In this document: positions 47,822 to 59,110 of the stretch, piece after piece
How the letters are laid out: each line of letters starts with the position of its first letter
Numbering within the stretch: the first letter of the stretch is position 1
Source of the DNA: Lepidurus packardi
Taxonomy: Eukaryota > Arthropoda > Branchiopoda > Notostraca > Triopsidae
Direction: 5' to 3'
NCBI GenBank assembly: GCA_023053545.1
Contig: JAKZAN010000006.1
Span: 4,221,001 to 4,285,000, forward strand
Length of the DNA: 64,000 nucleotides
The notes under the pieces: generated by a model
The model's database searches: none
What the model saw: only the letters and a program-made list of their open reading frames with translations
What the model was told of the DNA's origin: nothing
Position numbers and translations under genes: made by a program

Positions 47822-48147
47822 AGCCATGGACTCACTTGTTGCCGCCCATCCCTTGTCGATAGCCCATACTGGGCGCATTGTTCCCGCCCATCGTGAAGCC
47901 TTTGCTATTGCCGCCTTGTCCGTACATCCCTATCCCGTTGGGCCCGGCAGACGATCCCGAAAGTTCATGCCCCGAGTTCATGGCCGAATTGCCTCCATTA
48001 TTACCACCCACGCCGCTATTATTGAGTCCGCCGCCGCCGCCGTTTCCGCTCGAGCTGTAGCTACCACTCTGTGTGGGGTTCGTCACGCCCCAAACGGTGG
48101 TCACTACCGACAGTTGCTGTTGGGTTCCGCCTCCGCTGCTCCAGTCA
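42658..48147 (-). CDS. tna: Zinc finger MIZ domain protein (tonalli / ZMIZ1-2), partial: N-terminal exons not located
   Basis: PIAS-like SP-RING protein: a putative SUMO E3 ligase and transcriptional coactivator working with SWI/SNF (family knowledge). Minus-strand exons, 5' to 3': 47836–48147, 47064–47262, 46720–46920, 46241–46642, 45431–45782, 44999–45345, 44700–44894, ~44470–44611, 44254–44401, 43594–43729, ~43295–43515, 43140–43223, 42893–43069 and 42658–42819. Hallmarks: [12 protein letters not shown]; an Ala/Thr-rich segment as in ZMIZ1; long Gly/Asn/Met- and Gln-rich low-complexity regions; the conserved [20 protein letters not shown] domain; the [29 protein letters not shown] … WKCPVC with all zinc ligands; and the acidic C-terminus [10 protein letters not shown]. 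The first visible exon is entered in phase 2, so at least one upstream exon is missing, including any ZMIZ N-terminal helical domain. Confidence 0.93.
43516..43593 (-). other. tna: 78-nt in-frame intron or retained segment in tonalli
   Basis: The donor ACA|GTAAGT (minus, 43593) and a phase-matched acceptor AATAG (43516) delimit 78 nt, exactly 26 codons, with no stop in the coding frame. Splicing gives PPDMNS–IASGSMM. Retention inserts 26 residues beginning [20 protein letters not shown]. Both forms keep the downstream frame. Confidence 0.6.
44190..44237. repeat. 16-bp tandem repeat x 3
   Basis: GACTACATAAGAGCTC is repeated three times without a mismatch, preceded by a partial copy (ATTACATAAGACTACATAAG), inside a tonalli intron only 16 bp from the exon starting at 44254. 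It could influence the donor site. Confidence 0.9.
45918..46065. mobile_element. hAT-like MITE with 15-bp perfect terminal inverted repeats in a tonalli intron
   Basis: CAGTGGTCCCCAACC at 45918–45932 and its exact reverse complement at 46051–46065 bound a 148-bp element. The CAGTGGTYCCCAACC terminus is the kind seen in hAT/Charlie-type non-autonomous elements of animals. The interior carries a duplicated TTTCTGCGGA–TGGTTTC block with A-runs and a GGCCGCGGCCC palindrome near the right end. Flanks share TAACA but not a clean 8-bp duplication. Confidence 0.82.
47787..47816 (+). repeat. Poly(A) tract (~30) in a tonalli intron
   Basis: An uninterrupted run of about 30 A, 20 bp from the exon starting at 47836. 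On the transcribed strand it is poly(T) just after the donor. Similar runs occur at 4364–4395 (T), 31580–31605, 53068–53100 and 55623–55651. Confidence 0.9.
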
Positions 48148-49197
48148 CTATAAACACAAGAAAAAAAACAGAAAAAAATGTAATAAAATTCGTCTGAAGT
48201 TTTTTTTAAATTTATCGAAAGTTTTTTTTTTATTTTTTTAACATAAACACATGACAGAGATTAGGTGTAAGTCATAACTCAGAACTCCAAATGAAAAACG
48301 GTGTAATCCTTTTTTGGAGGAATTCATGTTAACGGAATTAGAGGGATAAGTTAAGTTCGACAAGTTAATTATCGGAAATTTCGCTATCAAGCGAACGAAA
48401 GGTTTATTTTTTATCTATTTTTGTCCTTGGGCAGTTCAAATAACCTATAACGGTGCTGTTTTTTGTTTAGTTGTATAAAAACAAGCTGATTCAAGGCAAA
48501 TTACGACACTTGAAGCGCTGTCGTCTCAAGGAAATGACCCAACACATACACGTTTTAAAGTAAAACGAGTGGATTACTAAATTTGTCCGCCAACGGGCAA
48601 CGATCCAAATCAGGATCTTGTGTCGTTTCGTACAATCTTTCCTTGCTTTAGTAGCAACACGAGGACAGTTTAGAGAACACTTTTGGGCTATTTATTTCAA
48701 TATTTTTTCATTTTTTCTCCCATTTTCTGTTCTTTTCACTGTGCGTGTACACTGCTTAGCATCACGGTTCACATGTTCTATACAAAAACCGCTCACGAGT
48801 GCTTGACGAAACCATAAAATTCCGACCGTAAAGAAGACTATGACCTCCTCAAATGCTGTTGCTAAGAAATTCCGCAGCGAACAAGTTTTCGGTTTTACTC
48901 GAAACTGGAATTCAAGGGTGGAGTAACCCCCGAAAAAAAAAAAAAAAAAAAATATCACCGACAAGGAAAAATGGAATGTGTCAGACTTTGGTTAGTTCTC
49001 GGGTACTTTTCGCTTGCTTTTCGGGTGGCAAGCGCATACTGTGACTTATCAGAGTCAGGGATCACTAGGGCATCCGTGTCGTCTTTAACTTTTTTTTCTT
49101 TGTTGCGGGGCGAAGTGCCCTTACTACTTTCTTAACTATTTCTGGCCCTATCTGGTATTTTACATACAAAAAAATCCCCAGTTTTACATACAATACA

Positions 49198-49525
49198 TAG
49201 AGGTCACCCCTGTTCCGCGGAGGCTCAACGGTTCATCGATTCAAAAATAAGATTTTCTTTTCAGTCAGCTTTATTAAAAAAAAATACATCTATGCGAGGG
49301 TCCCCTCTTCTCTCAGGTACCAACGTTGTGTATGTATGTGTCGAAAAAGCAAAAAAAAAAAATGCAATACAGTAGACGTCATCAGTGTTCCGTGGAAGCT
49401 CAAAGGTTCATCGATTCGAATATCAGATTTTCTTTTCAATAAGTTAAAAAAAAAATAAAAAAAAATAGAAGAGTCCCCTCTTCTTTCAAGGTACAACTGT
49501 GTGTGTCGTGTCGCAAAAGCTGAAA
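49198..49525. repeat. Tandem duplication, ~180-bp unit x 2
   Basis: Copy 1 (about 49198–49372) and copy 2 (about 49373–49525) share, in order: GTTCCG-GGA-GCTCAA-GGTTCATCGATTC, a GATTTTCTTTTCA block, an A-run, GTCCCCTCTTCT and GTGTCG-AAAAGC. Differences are mostly single bases and A-run length. Confidence 0.8.
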
Positions 49526-50259
49526 GCCAATGAGACAACGATAGGCACAGAAACCAATAGATCTATGTGTGTCTGTCTCTATTTTCAATAAACTAAACGG
49601 TCAAGGAAAGTTTTATACAGCTCGGGGCCTTCTTTCTCATTTTCAGGGGGGCTTATGCCTTGTCTAATCGCTAGTACCATCGATGGAGGGACACACGCAG
49701 GCACAAGCACTCTTGTCCTATGGTGGGCGAAAAAAGAACCCATCGTCTTCTCTCTTTTCTCATTCTCTTACTTTTTCCTTTGGTCAGAATTTAAACCTCA
49801 AGGTGCTCTCGTCTAGACGAAAGGATATGCAACACCGGAGCAGGCAAAATGGTCATGTCACATAACATTCAAGAGTCCGACGAGGAGAGGGAGCCCAAAA
49901 AAAAAAAAAAAAAAACCATACCATCATTGCCCTTTTACGGTATCCTTCTCAAGACTTGGCCCAATCGCCATATTACCTCTGCAACCGGACGTCTAAGAGG
50001 CTGAACGATGGCCACTTTTTTGTCTTGGACATTTACTTATTCCTCCTCCACAACTTGGCCTTTTACGTAAGGTCATGGACTCGACACCTTATCCCCCAGA
50101 AAAAAAAAATCATAAATAAAATCAAACGCACTTAGGATTCGCCAGATTCACCAAATTTAGGATTCGATCCTCATTCTTTCCTTTAGGAGAAATATCCTAA
50201 ATATGCATATGCACAACTTAACGCGAAAATATGCGAAATATTATACTTGGGAATTTTAT

Positions 50260-50430
50260 ATTCAATAAAAATATTAATCCAGTAAATTGATTAATATTTT
50301 TATTTATTTTATTATATTTTATTTTTTATTTTTATATTTTATTTTATTATATTTATTTTTATATTTTATTTTATAATATTTTATTTTTATTTTATTCAAT
50401 AAAAATATTAATCCAGTAAATGGATTAATT
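50260..50430. repeat. Direct repeats flanking a (TTTTA)n-like low-complexity core
   Basis: TTCAATAAAAATATTAATCC followed by AGTAAA occurs at about 50260 and again at about 50395. Between the copies lies about 100 bp of almost pure T/A built from ATTTTATTTTATTAT-type units. Confidence 0.8.
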
Positions 50431-51193
50431 AGGTGTGAAATACAGGGAATATTATATGAAGGCAGAAAATACGTGAAATCTTATATTTACAGGATTTTTC
50501 TAAAAATAAAAAAATGTGATAGTTTTAGGTACGAAATAGGTTGCAAACTACACCCGATGAGGTTTTGTAATAATTCCTTGATGGAAGTTGAAAGGTAGCT
50601 TCAAGCGAAGGTCAGGGAGCAATTACTCGTCATGGTAGACACAAAAAAAAAAGTTAGATAACGAACGAACTTAACGATGGTTCAACGAGTACGTCAGAAA
50701 GTACTTGCAAACGAGTTGCGCTTGCGAACGAGGAGAAAGAACCCTATACAATCCTCGTCGACTGTTATGTTAAAGGAAACCTTATAGTAAAAAATCGCAA
50801 AAAGAAATAAAGTAAAAAGAAAATGCGACATGGAGTTTCTTAGGAAACAAAAAAGAAAAAAGGTTCATGGGCTACTTTCAGATCTCTTATGGTGATCCCT
50901 TATTTCTTGCTACCTCCGCTTGCAAGCATATCCTATCCGATGCCAACAAGCTTTTGTTCGGTTGGGTTGTGTTGCGTTACGCTACACGAAGAGTCGCATA
51001 CAAGGGAAAGCTGTGTAATGTGGAAACATTACAAACCCATGCCAACGGGTCAAGGCTTCCAAGTTAAGAAGCTCTGGTCTCTTCGTTTCTCAGAAGTGGA
51101 ACGAACGGATTGGACAATCATGATTGGCTGAGAACATCACCGCATTGAGAAAAAAAAATAGGTTCACTCAACGCCAATCCATGAAGCTGTAGA

Positions 51194-51573
51194 CTCCCGT
51201 ATACCTTAGTGTTGCGAAAGATTCACAGATGGCGCTGATGTTTGTTATTCTTGTGCGAAAGCCTTGCGTAAGAAAGTTAGAAAAGAAATAGATAGCTCAT
51301 TGCCGGCTATTTTGCTGTAAATAGGCCGTAGTGAGAACTAAAAGACGGTAAAGACCATATTCCTATGTTTCAGCATTGAAAACAAGCCCTAAGTAACAAT
51401 AAAAGGCAATAAGGGCAGTTTTCCTATGTTGAAGCATTGAAAACAAGACCTTGGTAACAATGAAGTGCAATAAGGGCGCTTTTCCTATGTTTAAGCATTG
51501 AGAAGCAGACCTTAGCGAAATTCCCCATGCTAACCGAGCTAACCATGCTATACCGAGCTAAGGTATACGGGAG
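51194..51573. mobile_element. Complete MITE of the CTCCCGTAT family (16-bp perfect terminal inverted repeats)
   Basis: CTCCCGTATACCTTAG at 51194–51209 is matched exactly by its reverse complement at 51558–51573. Inside are the ACAGATGGCGCTGATG block shared with 34.9–35.1 kb and an array of about three ~61-bp units, each starting TTCCTATGTT(T/G)-AGCATTGA (about 51360, 51421 and 51482). No coding capacity. It belongs to the same family as the truncated copy in GPCR intron 2. Confidence 0.8.
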
Positions 51574-53065
51574 CCTTAGCAAGAGTTAAAGCACATTCTC
51601 ACGCCATACAAGTTCCTTGAACTTGAACTTACCTTTATCATGAATCAATTATTCTGCAATTATTTATTGATTTTCTATAACATTTGTCATTTTCTACTAT
51701 TTATTTCGCTATTTTGGAACGTGCATATATGGAGTTTTCTAACATGTATTTGTGTAATTACTATGTAATTTGTGTAACTACTAATACTATACATTTTACT
51801 TGGCTATTTTTGGCGATTTAATGTAGAATTTTCTGCTATTTATAATTGCGATTCTTCCATAATGTATTTGTCTAAAGACGTTCAATATCTTTCGGAATCT
51901 GTCGCCAGTTTAAGGGCGATCAACTGGCGTTAACCACTTGTCTCTACGTTTCCTCTCCAACGCCGATGGTTTAAGATCTCAGATGGGCAACAATCAAGCC
52001 CAAGTTTGATGATGTATAGCGCCCAGGGATCCGATCTCGTGTTGCTCAAGGAGTTCGTTCGGTGCTCAAGATCGCACCAAGGTCGTCAGGCAGGTATACA
52101 AAAGCCTCCCTCTTCCTATCGTTACAGATCCCGAGCTCTCTCAAAAACCCACGTCTATTATACACATACACTGTATATACCCACACAAGGCCAGAAGCTA
52201 TGTTCTTAAGAAGCAAAGACACCTTTACCTGGAACTCTCCGACAACACGGCCTAAATCCGACAACTCGCCCAATTTTTCACATTTTTCAAGCCTTTCATT
52301 TCCAACCGCCAGGATAAGTCGCTACACCGCACCACACACATACAACTCCCTCAAATTATATGGCTCGATGCCGACACAAGCCATAAAAAAAAGACACGGG
52401 AAAACCCACATGATATTGGATTAGATAACACATGGGCCCATGGCCAAAACGCACGTGATTTTCCGGCAATCTGCGACAAGACTCGCCTTGCCAACAAACT
52501 GACAAAACTCTGCATCACGGAAATTACCAAAAGCACGAACTCTTATGTATAAAATTACCTACATGTAAAGACTCCCCCCTTATGATCTAAAAGTTCTACC
52601 ATCATTTTTTGTAAGTTCGAAGTTCGTTAAGACATAAAAAACCCACGCCACATCTTTTTCATCTCGAAATAGTCATGGTGACAAACCTTGGCTTGAGTCA
52701 AGCCTATGATTAGTAAAAAAATAAAAAAAAAAAAAAAAAATTCCAGATTTTTTTAAAAAAAATTTTCACTCATGTCAATGCTCTTTTAGGGGGCTTTTAG
52801 GCCCACTTTGCCAAATACCTTCGCCAAATATGTCCGTCTTTGACTTTCCCCCCAGATTTGCCATTCTATTCTGGTTTTCTCGGTATCACATGACCATCGC
52901 TTCCCCATCTAAACGTTTTACCAACGCTCCACGAACCTTTCCTTGGACACGACCCCCGGCTTTCTAAGACCTACCCAAACTAAAAACCAAAATAGCCAAC
53001 GCATCAGATTCGGACCCGATACGATAACCCTTGCGATAAACCCCCCAAAAATTTAAATCTCATAA

Positions 53066-53103
<38 letters not shown>

Positions 53104-54680
53104 ACTCCTCACCTCATTCCAGCGTGACGTAGGGCCTTCTAATCCAGCGTGATAACAAGACCCTTCTTTAACTTTATTTTAAAAAAAGTAAATGCAACCC
53201 AAGTCCACAAGTTCACAAGTCAAACGCCTTCACCTGCGCAATACATAATACACTAAAGATCCTACCTATGTGAAAACTAACTATGGGTTAAACGATTCTC
53301 CCAACGAAATGAAAAAAAAAAACTAAAATAGAACACCAATAACATTACATTATTAATTTCACGGGCTAAAAAGAACAAAAAAGAGTTGATTCAAGGTATT
53401 TAAAGGTATAAACCTTGAATGGGAGAACCTTTCATTATTTAGATAGAACACCCCCCTCTTCTCGCACACTTAATGCGCGTAAATTAATATATACGTACCA
53501 TTTCAAGTCCCTTCATCTCATCAATGCAGCCCCTATTAGCCTTCTCTCGCTTTTGCCCTTTATTGCTGGCTTGTCAAGGAAGCGATGAGAGGGGAGGAGG
53601 AGGTGGGGGAAGGGGCAAAAAAAGGGGGGGAATAAAGGGAATAAGTAAACGGAATATGCGCATACCGACTATGGATCCGTGCCAACTTGTCTCGGCTATG
53701 GCTTTTCACGCGTTCATAGGGGCAAACACAATGGAAGGTGGTAGAGGGGAAACTATGGCATGGCTTGGCCAACCCTTAGCTACTGCTCCACCCCCCTCTT
53801 TGGCTTCTTCTTTTTTCTTTTTCTTCCTTTGGGCTTTTTTTCTTTCCGAGTTTTTTGCCTACATTATCTCCCGTTTCGTACATGCGTGAGTATATCTATG
53901 TATATGTATAAATGCTGGTGGGGTTGGTTTGGTGGCCATCTGCGCTAACTCCCTCCCGGACGCGGACGCCGAAGATCCGCTCTTAGCCGATCAATACATA
54001 TCCACTGTCCCTATCTTGGGGGGTAATAGAGAGAGAACATGGCCCCAGAAAATGCGCGCCAGAGGAGCGACTATGAGAGAGAGAGAGAAGGAGAGAGAGA
54101 GACCTTCTGGAACAGAGCAAACACACATACAAAGCACGCTAGCTGCGTTGGTAAAGGCAGACAGGCCAAAGGCAAACCCATCCCGCCAAGTGGCTTTGCA
54201 CAATCACCACTCACGCCCGAGACCCTTGATCCATGCGCTCTCAGTCTTTTATAGACGGTGAGGTCTTTCGCATTGATCAGTCCACGACTCACAAAAATGC
54301 TTTCCGACGCGCCATGATGGCTTCTCTCCTTTTTCTCTCGCTATCTTTCTCTCTCCGGTCCTCTCTCTCTCTCTTACTCGCTTATTCCTTTTCCTTTGGG
54401 ATAGCGTTAACTCAAATTTCTTTTGCTTTTTCATTATTGGGAACCCAAACGAAAACTTGTCCCCTCGAACGGAACAAAACATGGCCGGCTTTTCCCGCAC
54501 CTGACAAGCTTATTGGACTATAACTCCCCAACAAAGAATTAGTTCGAAAGTTATGTCACTCAACTTTCAGTATTGGAAATTTCATTGTCCCGGGATGCAA
54601 CGAACGATGTTGATTTTCAATGTTGGGAGAGCAGGACCACAAAAACGCGGCCATAAAAGAATCTTTTCGTGAACTTATAG

Positions 54681-55090
54681 TGCCTTCCACTGGCTGCACT
54701 GGTGCAATACTTTTGGCACTCAGGGTGTCAAACACGTATTGTATGTCTTTACACACTGTGTACAGACAGCGAGTGCCAAAATATTGCACCAGTGCATCCA
54801 GTGGAATGCTCTGGGTGCAAATAATATTGCACCAGTGCAGTCAATGGGATCTGCTATTATTATTAAACATCTATGGGAAAAACGAAAAAAAGAAAACACG
54901 CTTGTGCGTTCTAGTGGCTGCACTCAAAAGTGTCGAACATGTATTGTATATCTTTTACACACTGAGTGCCAGATATACTGCACCAGTGCAGCCACTGGAA
55001 TACTGCTAGTGCAAAAAATATTGCACCAGTGCAGTGACTGGGATCCGCTATTAGTATCACATCTATAGGAAAAGGGAAAGAAAAAAAAGA
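54681..55090. repeat. Palindromic TGCACCAGTGCA repeat family, two tandem units
   Basis: Unit 1 starts at 54681 with TGCCTTCCACTGGCTGCACT followed by GGTGCAATA, continues with TGTCAAACACGTATTGTATG, and closes with the inverse GAGTGCCAAAATATTGCACC plus AGTGCATCCAGTGGAATGC by 54809. An accessory GGTGCAAATAATATTGCACC hairpin follows. Unit 2 (about 54913–55090) repeats the same order, including the trailing CATCTATRGGAAAA–GAAAAAAAGAACACG. Each unit can fold into a long hairpin. Confidence 0.8.
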
Positions 55091-55620
55091 ACACGTATGC
55101 TAAATGTGCCCTTGTTATTTACGTTGTTAGTTTGGGGCTCTAGAAGGGGAGAGAAAGAGAAAGAGAAGGAGAAGGAGAGTGATATGCTTTGGATGTCGTC
55201 ATCACGTAAGTAAAGGAAAAGGGGGATGTCCAAATAAGGGGAGGGAGGGGAAGGTTGAGGGGGGGTACACGCCGGCCCAGAGAGATGTGTAATGTCCGCA
55301 TGGTAATCAAACCGCCCCACAAACACCATGCTCTGAGCCTTGCAACCGATGCCGTGCATATCATATGCTAATATGTTTTTTCCTTTTTGGCTAAGCTCAG
55401 CTAAAAGCTGACTTGCTGTAAAGCTCGCCTTTTCTTTTTTCTACGCTAGTGCCTTCTCTTCATTTCCACAAGCTTGCACAGTCTGACAGATTTGAACGCC
55501 AAAGCAAAACGAAAAACCCACAAAAAATAGTCGTAATAATAATAACAAAAATTCCAAATTGACGCCACTGCAGTCACTGTTTCGTCTGCAATAATTCCAG
55601 GCGGAGCTGAAGGACAAACA

Positions 55621-55656
<36 letters not shown>

Positions 55657-58600
55657 GAATGAAACTGCAAACCTCCCATCCGACCAATAATACTGTCCCC
55701 ACATATACGAATACTATCCACTTCATAGTACTATATACAATAAAACCTCTGAAAACGCCTTTTCCGGACAAGGTCGTTTCTATTGACTCGCAATGATTCT
55801 ATTTAACCAAAAAATGGTCGACTCTGACCTCAATCCCCCATTCTGCATAAAAGACCCTGGCTACTGCTTACGTCAATGGACTTTTCTCACCTGTGTATAG
55901 CTTTAATCTTGTCAACAAGAACCCTCTGATAACGTCATCCCCGAAATGGGCCACCCTCACGCTCGCCTCCCACCCCCTCCTTTACGTCAATCAGGCTACT
56001 CGTTATTTTACATGGACTCTTCTCTTACCGTCTTGGCTTTCGCCTTTCGTTTTTTTTTCTTTGGATATGAGTATACACTTCTCTATTCTCAGCTCATGGT
56101 GCCAACGTTGCTTGCGTGCTTAGGTTGGCGCAAAAAAAAAAAAAAAGTTTTTTCAAAAATGCCCTACATGCGCACAACGGACTAGAGCCTCGATAAAGAG
56201 CTTCAGACTTCAACCTGTGGGCTCCAGATAACGCCGATACCTCGTTCGGGCGTCCTTAGCGACGCCGCTCGTTTCCAAAGCAACGCTCCAACGCATCCCA
56301 CACATGACGTCACAACACATGGTAAAGCGTCTGCCAATCACGCTTCAATTTGGGTCCCCCTCTTGTCCTCTTTTTATTTTAGTTTGCTCTTGTTATCATG
56401 TACCTCAGGGTCTTTTTCTGTATTCCTTTGCTAAGCTAATTTTGGCTTCCCTCACTTTTTTTTATTTTTCTATTTTTTTTTTAAACTTTTATTCGCCGTG
56501 CGCGTCTTCGCTGACCCCGAAGCAGATAGTGCGATCGCCCGCGCGGTAGAGGTAGGGGTAAGCGCTAGCGCCAAGCGTGCGACGCGCCGTGTCGACGTCT
56601 GTCAACGGATGGCAACCAGAGCCCCTTGCTTAAAACCTATCTACGCCGTAAAAAGGGGCGCGCGCGAGTGGGAACGAGGAACGGCGTAAACAGTAGCGTA
56701 TGCCACAGGCTTTTTTGTGTGTAGCCCTCCCATGCTATTGCATGCTAACAACCGATGCATTCCTTTACTTCCTAACAAGTCCTCTAAAGGCCTTTGATTT
56801 CCCGTATTTTCTCTATTTTCCGTCTTTTTCTTCCTTTCGGCTCCGGATAAGAGAGGACGTTTGGAAATGTTTGAGAGACGAGGGAGAGGAGGCGTTTGAA
56901 ATGCTTGTTTACCGCATTTGGGCTCTAGCTATAGGTATAACGTATATTCCTTGTTGTTATAAGGAAAACCCGGAACACACACTTTCCCTCGTTACACATT
57001 CGAAATGGGGTTTTTGGCGACTTTTAAACAGCTCAAACAGCGGAAATGACGATTTTTCGCCTTCTAGAAACTTCAAGAAACACCGGAGGGGTCAGGCACA
57101 CTTCATTGTTGGGAGCTTTTTGAAACCTCTGAGGACCTAGGAGACATTTCACTGTTGAGAATGTGCACGAATTCGCGGCACATAAAGCCATCGTAGCGGC
57201 GCAAGGAGACGTGTAAATCGTTTATGAACGTGGCGAGGTTCTGTGGCATGCGAACAAGCTCCAAAGTGGACAGAAATAAACTCCCCAAGCAAACAGACCA
57301 GTTCCCACTCCCCAGATAAGGTACTATACTCGAAACATTAGCCCGGATTTGTTACAAAGGGGGGACATGCGTGTCATATGACAGAGACCCGCGGCCTTCG
57401 TAAGGATTTCTCTTTCCCAAAAGCAACCATCACGTAATTTACTATACACTTTTATATGCCATATAATCACTTAACTTAATACACCAAATATGCATTTACA
57501 AATCCTTTAGAAAGCATTAATATACCTTCAAAAGTCATTTAATAAGCATGAACTTCTATAACCTTGGTTGATTTGCCCGCCTTCTTTCGACTGTTCTAAG
57601 TTTTTTTTTATAGAAATTTGCGGGCTTTCCAGCGTGTTGACGCAAATTGCACAGATATAAACTACAGGAAATTAGGGTCTTGCTTTACAACTGGGCAGTC
57701 ACTTGGGCAATAGAAGTGTTACAGCTACCAAAAAAAAGGCTGCTGGTGCGGTGTGTATATACGGCACCAGCGCACAAGAGGACAGGATAAGGCAGGCTCA
57801 ACCTGGGTACGGCGAGGGCAGGTGTGGCTGTCAATGACACACCTGGCCGCAGGTCAGCTACTCGCCGCATGGGGGGAATGATGTCCGTAACTTTCTCATT
57901 CATAAGACCTCCTCCAACAACCACTATATACCTCTTTACCTTCTTCTAATACCAACTAGGATAAAAACAACACTTCTTTTACCGAGTATTTACGTTATTT
58001 TTTCGTGGATTTTGGGCGAATGTGCTAACACTCCTCTCCTTTACCTTGCTATGCATACCTATGATTGTGTTTGTGTGTGTGCTTCCTTCTTGTCGCATGC
58101 GGGGAGTTTTTTAAGTTACATTTTTTTTATTGTAATTTTTTAAGCCCGTGATGTTGCTCGACTCGGTGGACTCAGCGCTGGACTTTATAACTGTATCCCT
58201 TTCTCAGGCATTACGTGCGTTTTTTGCAAGTTTTTGTATAAATACAGAAAAAGGATTGAGAAAAGAGGGGGGTAGGGATACAGAAATGACAAACCGATCG
58301 AATTTGGTTCAAATCACCTTGAGGAAGCTCTTCTAGTTAAATGGAGCACATGCTTTGACGTTTCCGAGCGTTTGGTCCAATACAAATAAACAGTAGTGAA
58401 AAAGAAATGAAACGGAAGAAAAACAGTTCCCAATTCGTGTACTCAGGATTGCTTGTGTTATTTGGTCGTTAAAAGAAAGTCGGGAAAGCAAGCCGTCTCT
58501 CTTTTCTCCGAACTCTTCGAAGAAATGACCTAAATTCAAACTAAGAATGCATAATGACTTTTTGTCTCCCTCTTGTCATTGCTTTCATTCCATTTATTTC

Positions 58601-58891
58601 AGTTTTTCATCAACGCGTCGAGGTGAGCAGCCGTAATGAGTTACAAACCACGCAAAATGGAAGGGCTTTTTATTAAAAAAAGGATCTAGAACAAAAACAA
58701 AACATTTGGAGACAATTCTAACCCGTTTTCCTGACAAAAAGATAAACCTTTTCAAGACAGTTTGAACTTCTTGCTCCTTGGGCCGGAAGAAAGCCTGTTG
58801 CTCTGCTCTAGTAAATCACCCAGGCACATAAAACGAGGCAAATTTTTCTTTTCCCGTATAATAAAACAACCCAAATGAGTTTTCCAGTTAC

Positions 58892-58916
58892 CTAAAGACG
58901 TGCCTTGATCCGCCAT
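58892..58916 (-). other. Weak candidate first coding exon (MADQGTSL)
   Basis: On the minus strand AACAATGGCG gives a strong start context, followed by eight codons (MADQGTSL) plus one base and a good donor TAG|GTAACT. It lies upstream of tonalli in the same direction and could be a short alternative first exon. However, its end phase (1) does not match the first visible tonalli exon (phase 2), so another exon would be needed between them. A short exon like this is easily produced by chance. Confidence 0.2.
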
Positions 58917-58924
58917 TGTTTAGC

Positions 58925-59110
58925 AAAGGAAATTTCCACAGCGTTTTTTAAAAATTCCAACGCAGTTTAAAAAAATCTATTCAAATTTTTCCTATTTTTA
59001 TATATTTTTTGAAATTATAGTTTGCTTAACTTTTGCTTATTTCTGCTTTTCGTTGACGAAAAGAAATTTCCAGAGCGTTTTAAAAAAGATTTCAACTCAC
59101 TTAAACTTTT
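58925..59110. repeat. Diverged ~136-bp tandem duplication in T-rich DNA
   Basis: GGAAATTTCCACAGCGTTTT followed by TTAAAAATTCCAACGCAGTTTAAA (about 58927) recurs as GAAATTTCCAGAGCGTTTTA and AAAAAGATTTCAACTCACTTAAA at about 59064. It lies at the start of a 1-kb stretch with a strong T bias on the plus strand. Confidence 0.6.

Noticed and set aside
53588-53630. Potential G-quadruplex (runs of G at 53590–53630)
   Set aside because: The G-runs are present, but two loops exceed seven bases, so it does not meet the usual strict pattern. A similar weak case lies at 62111–62142.
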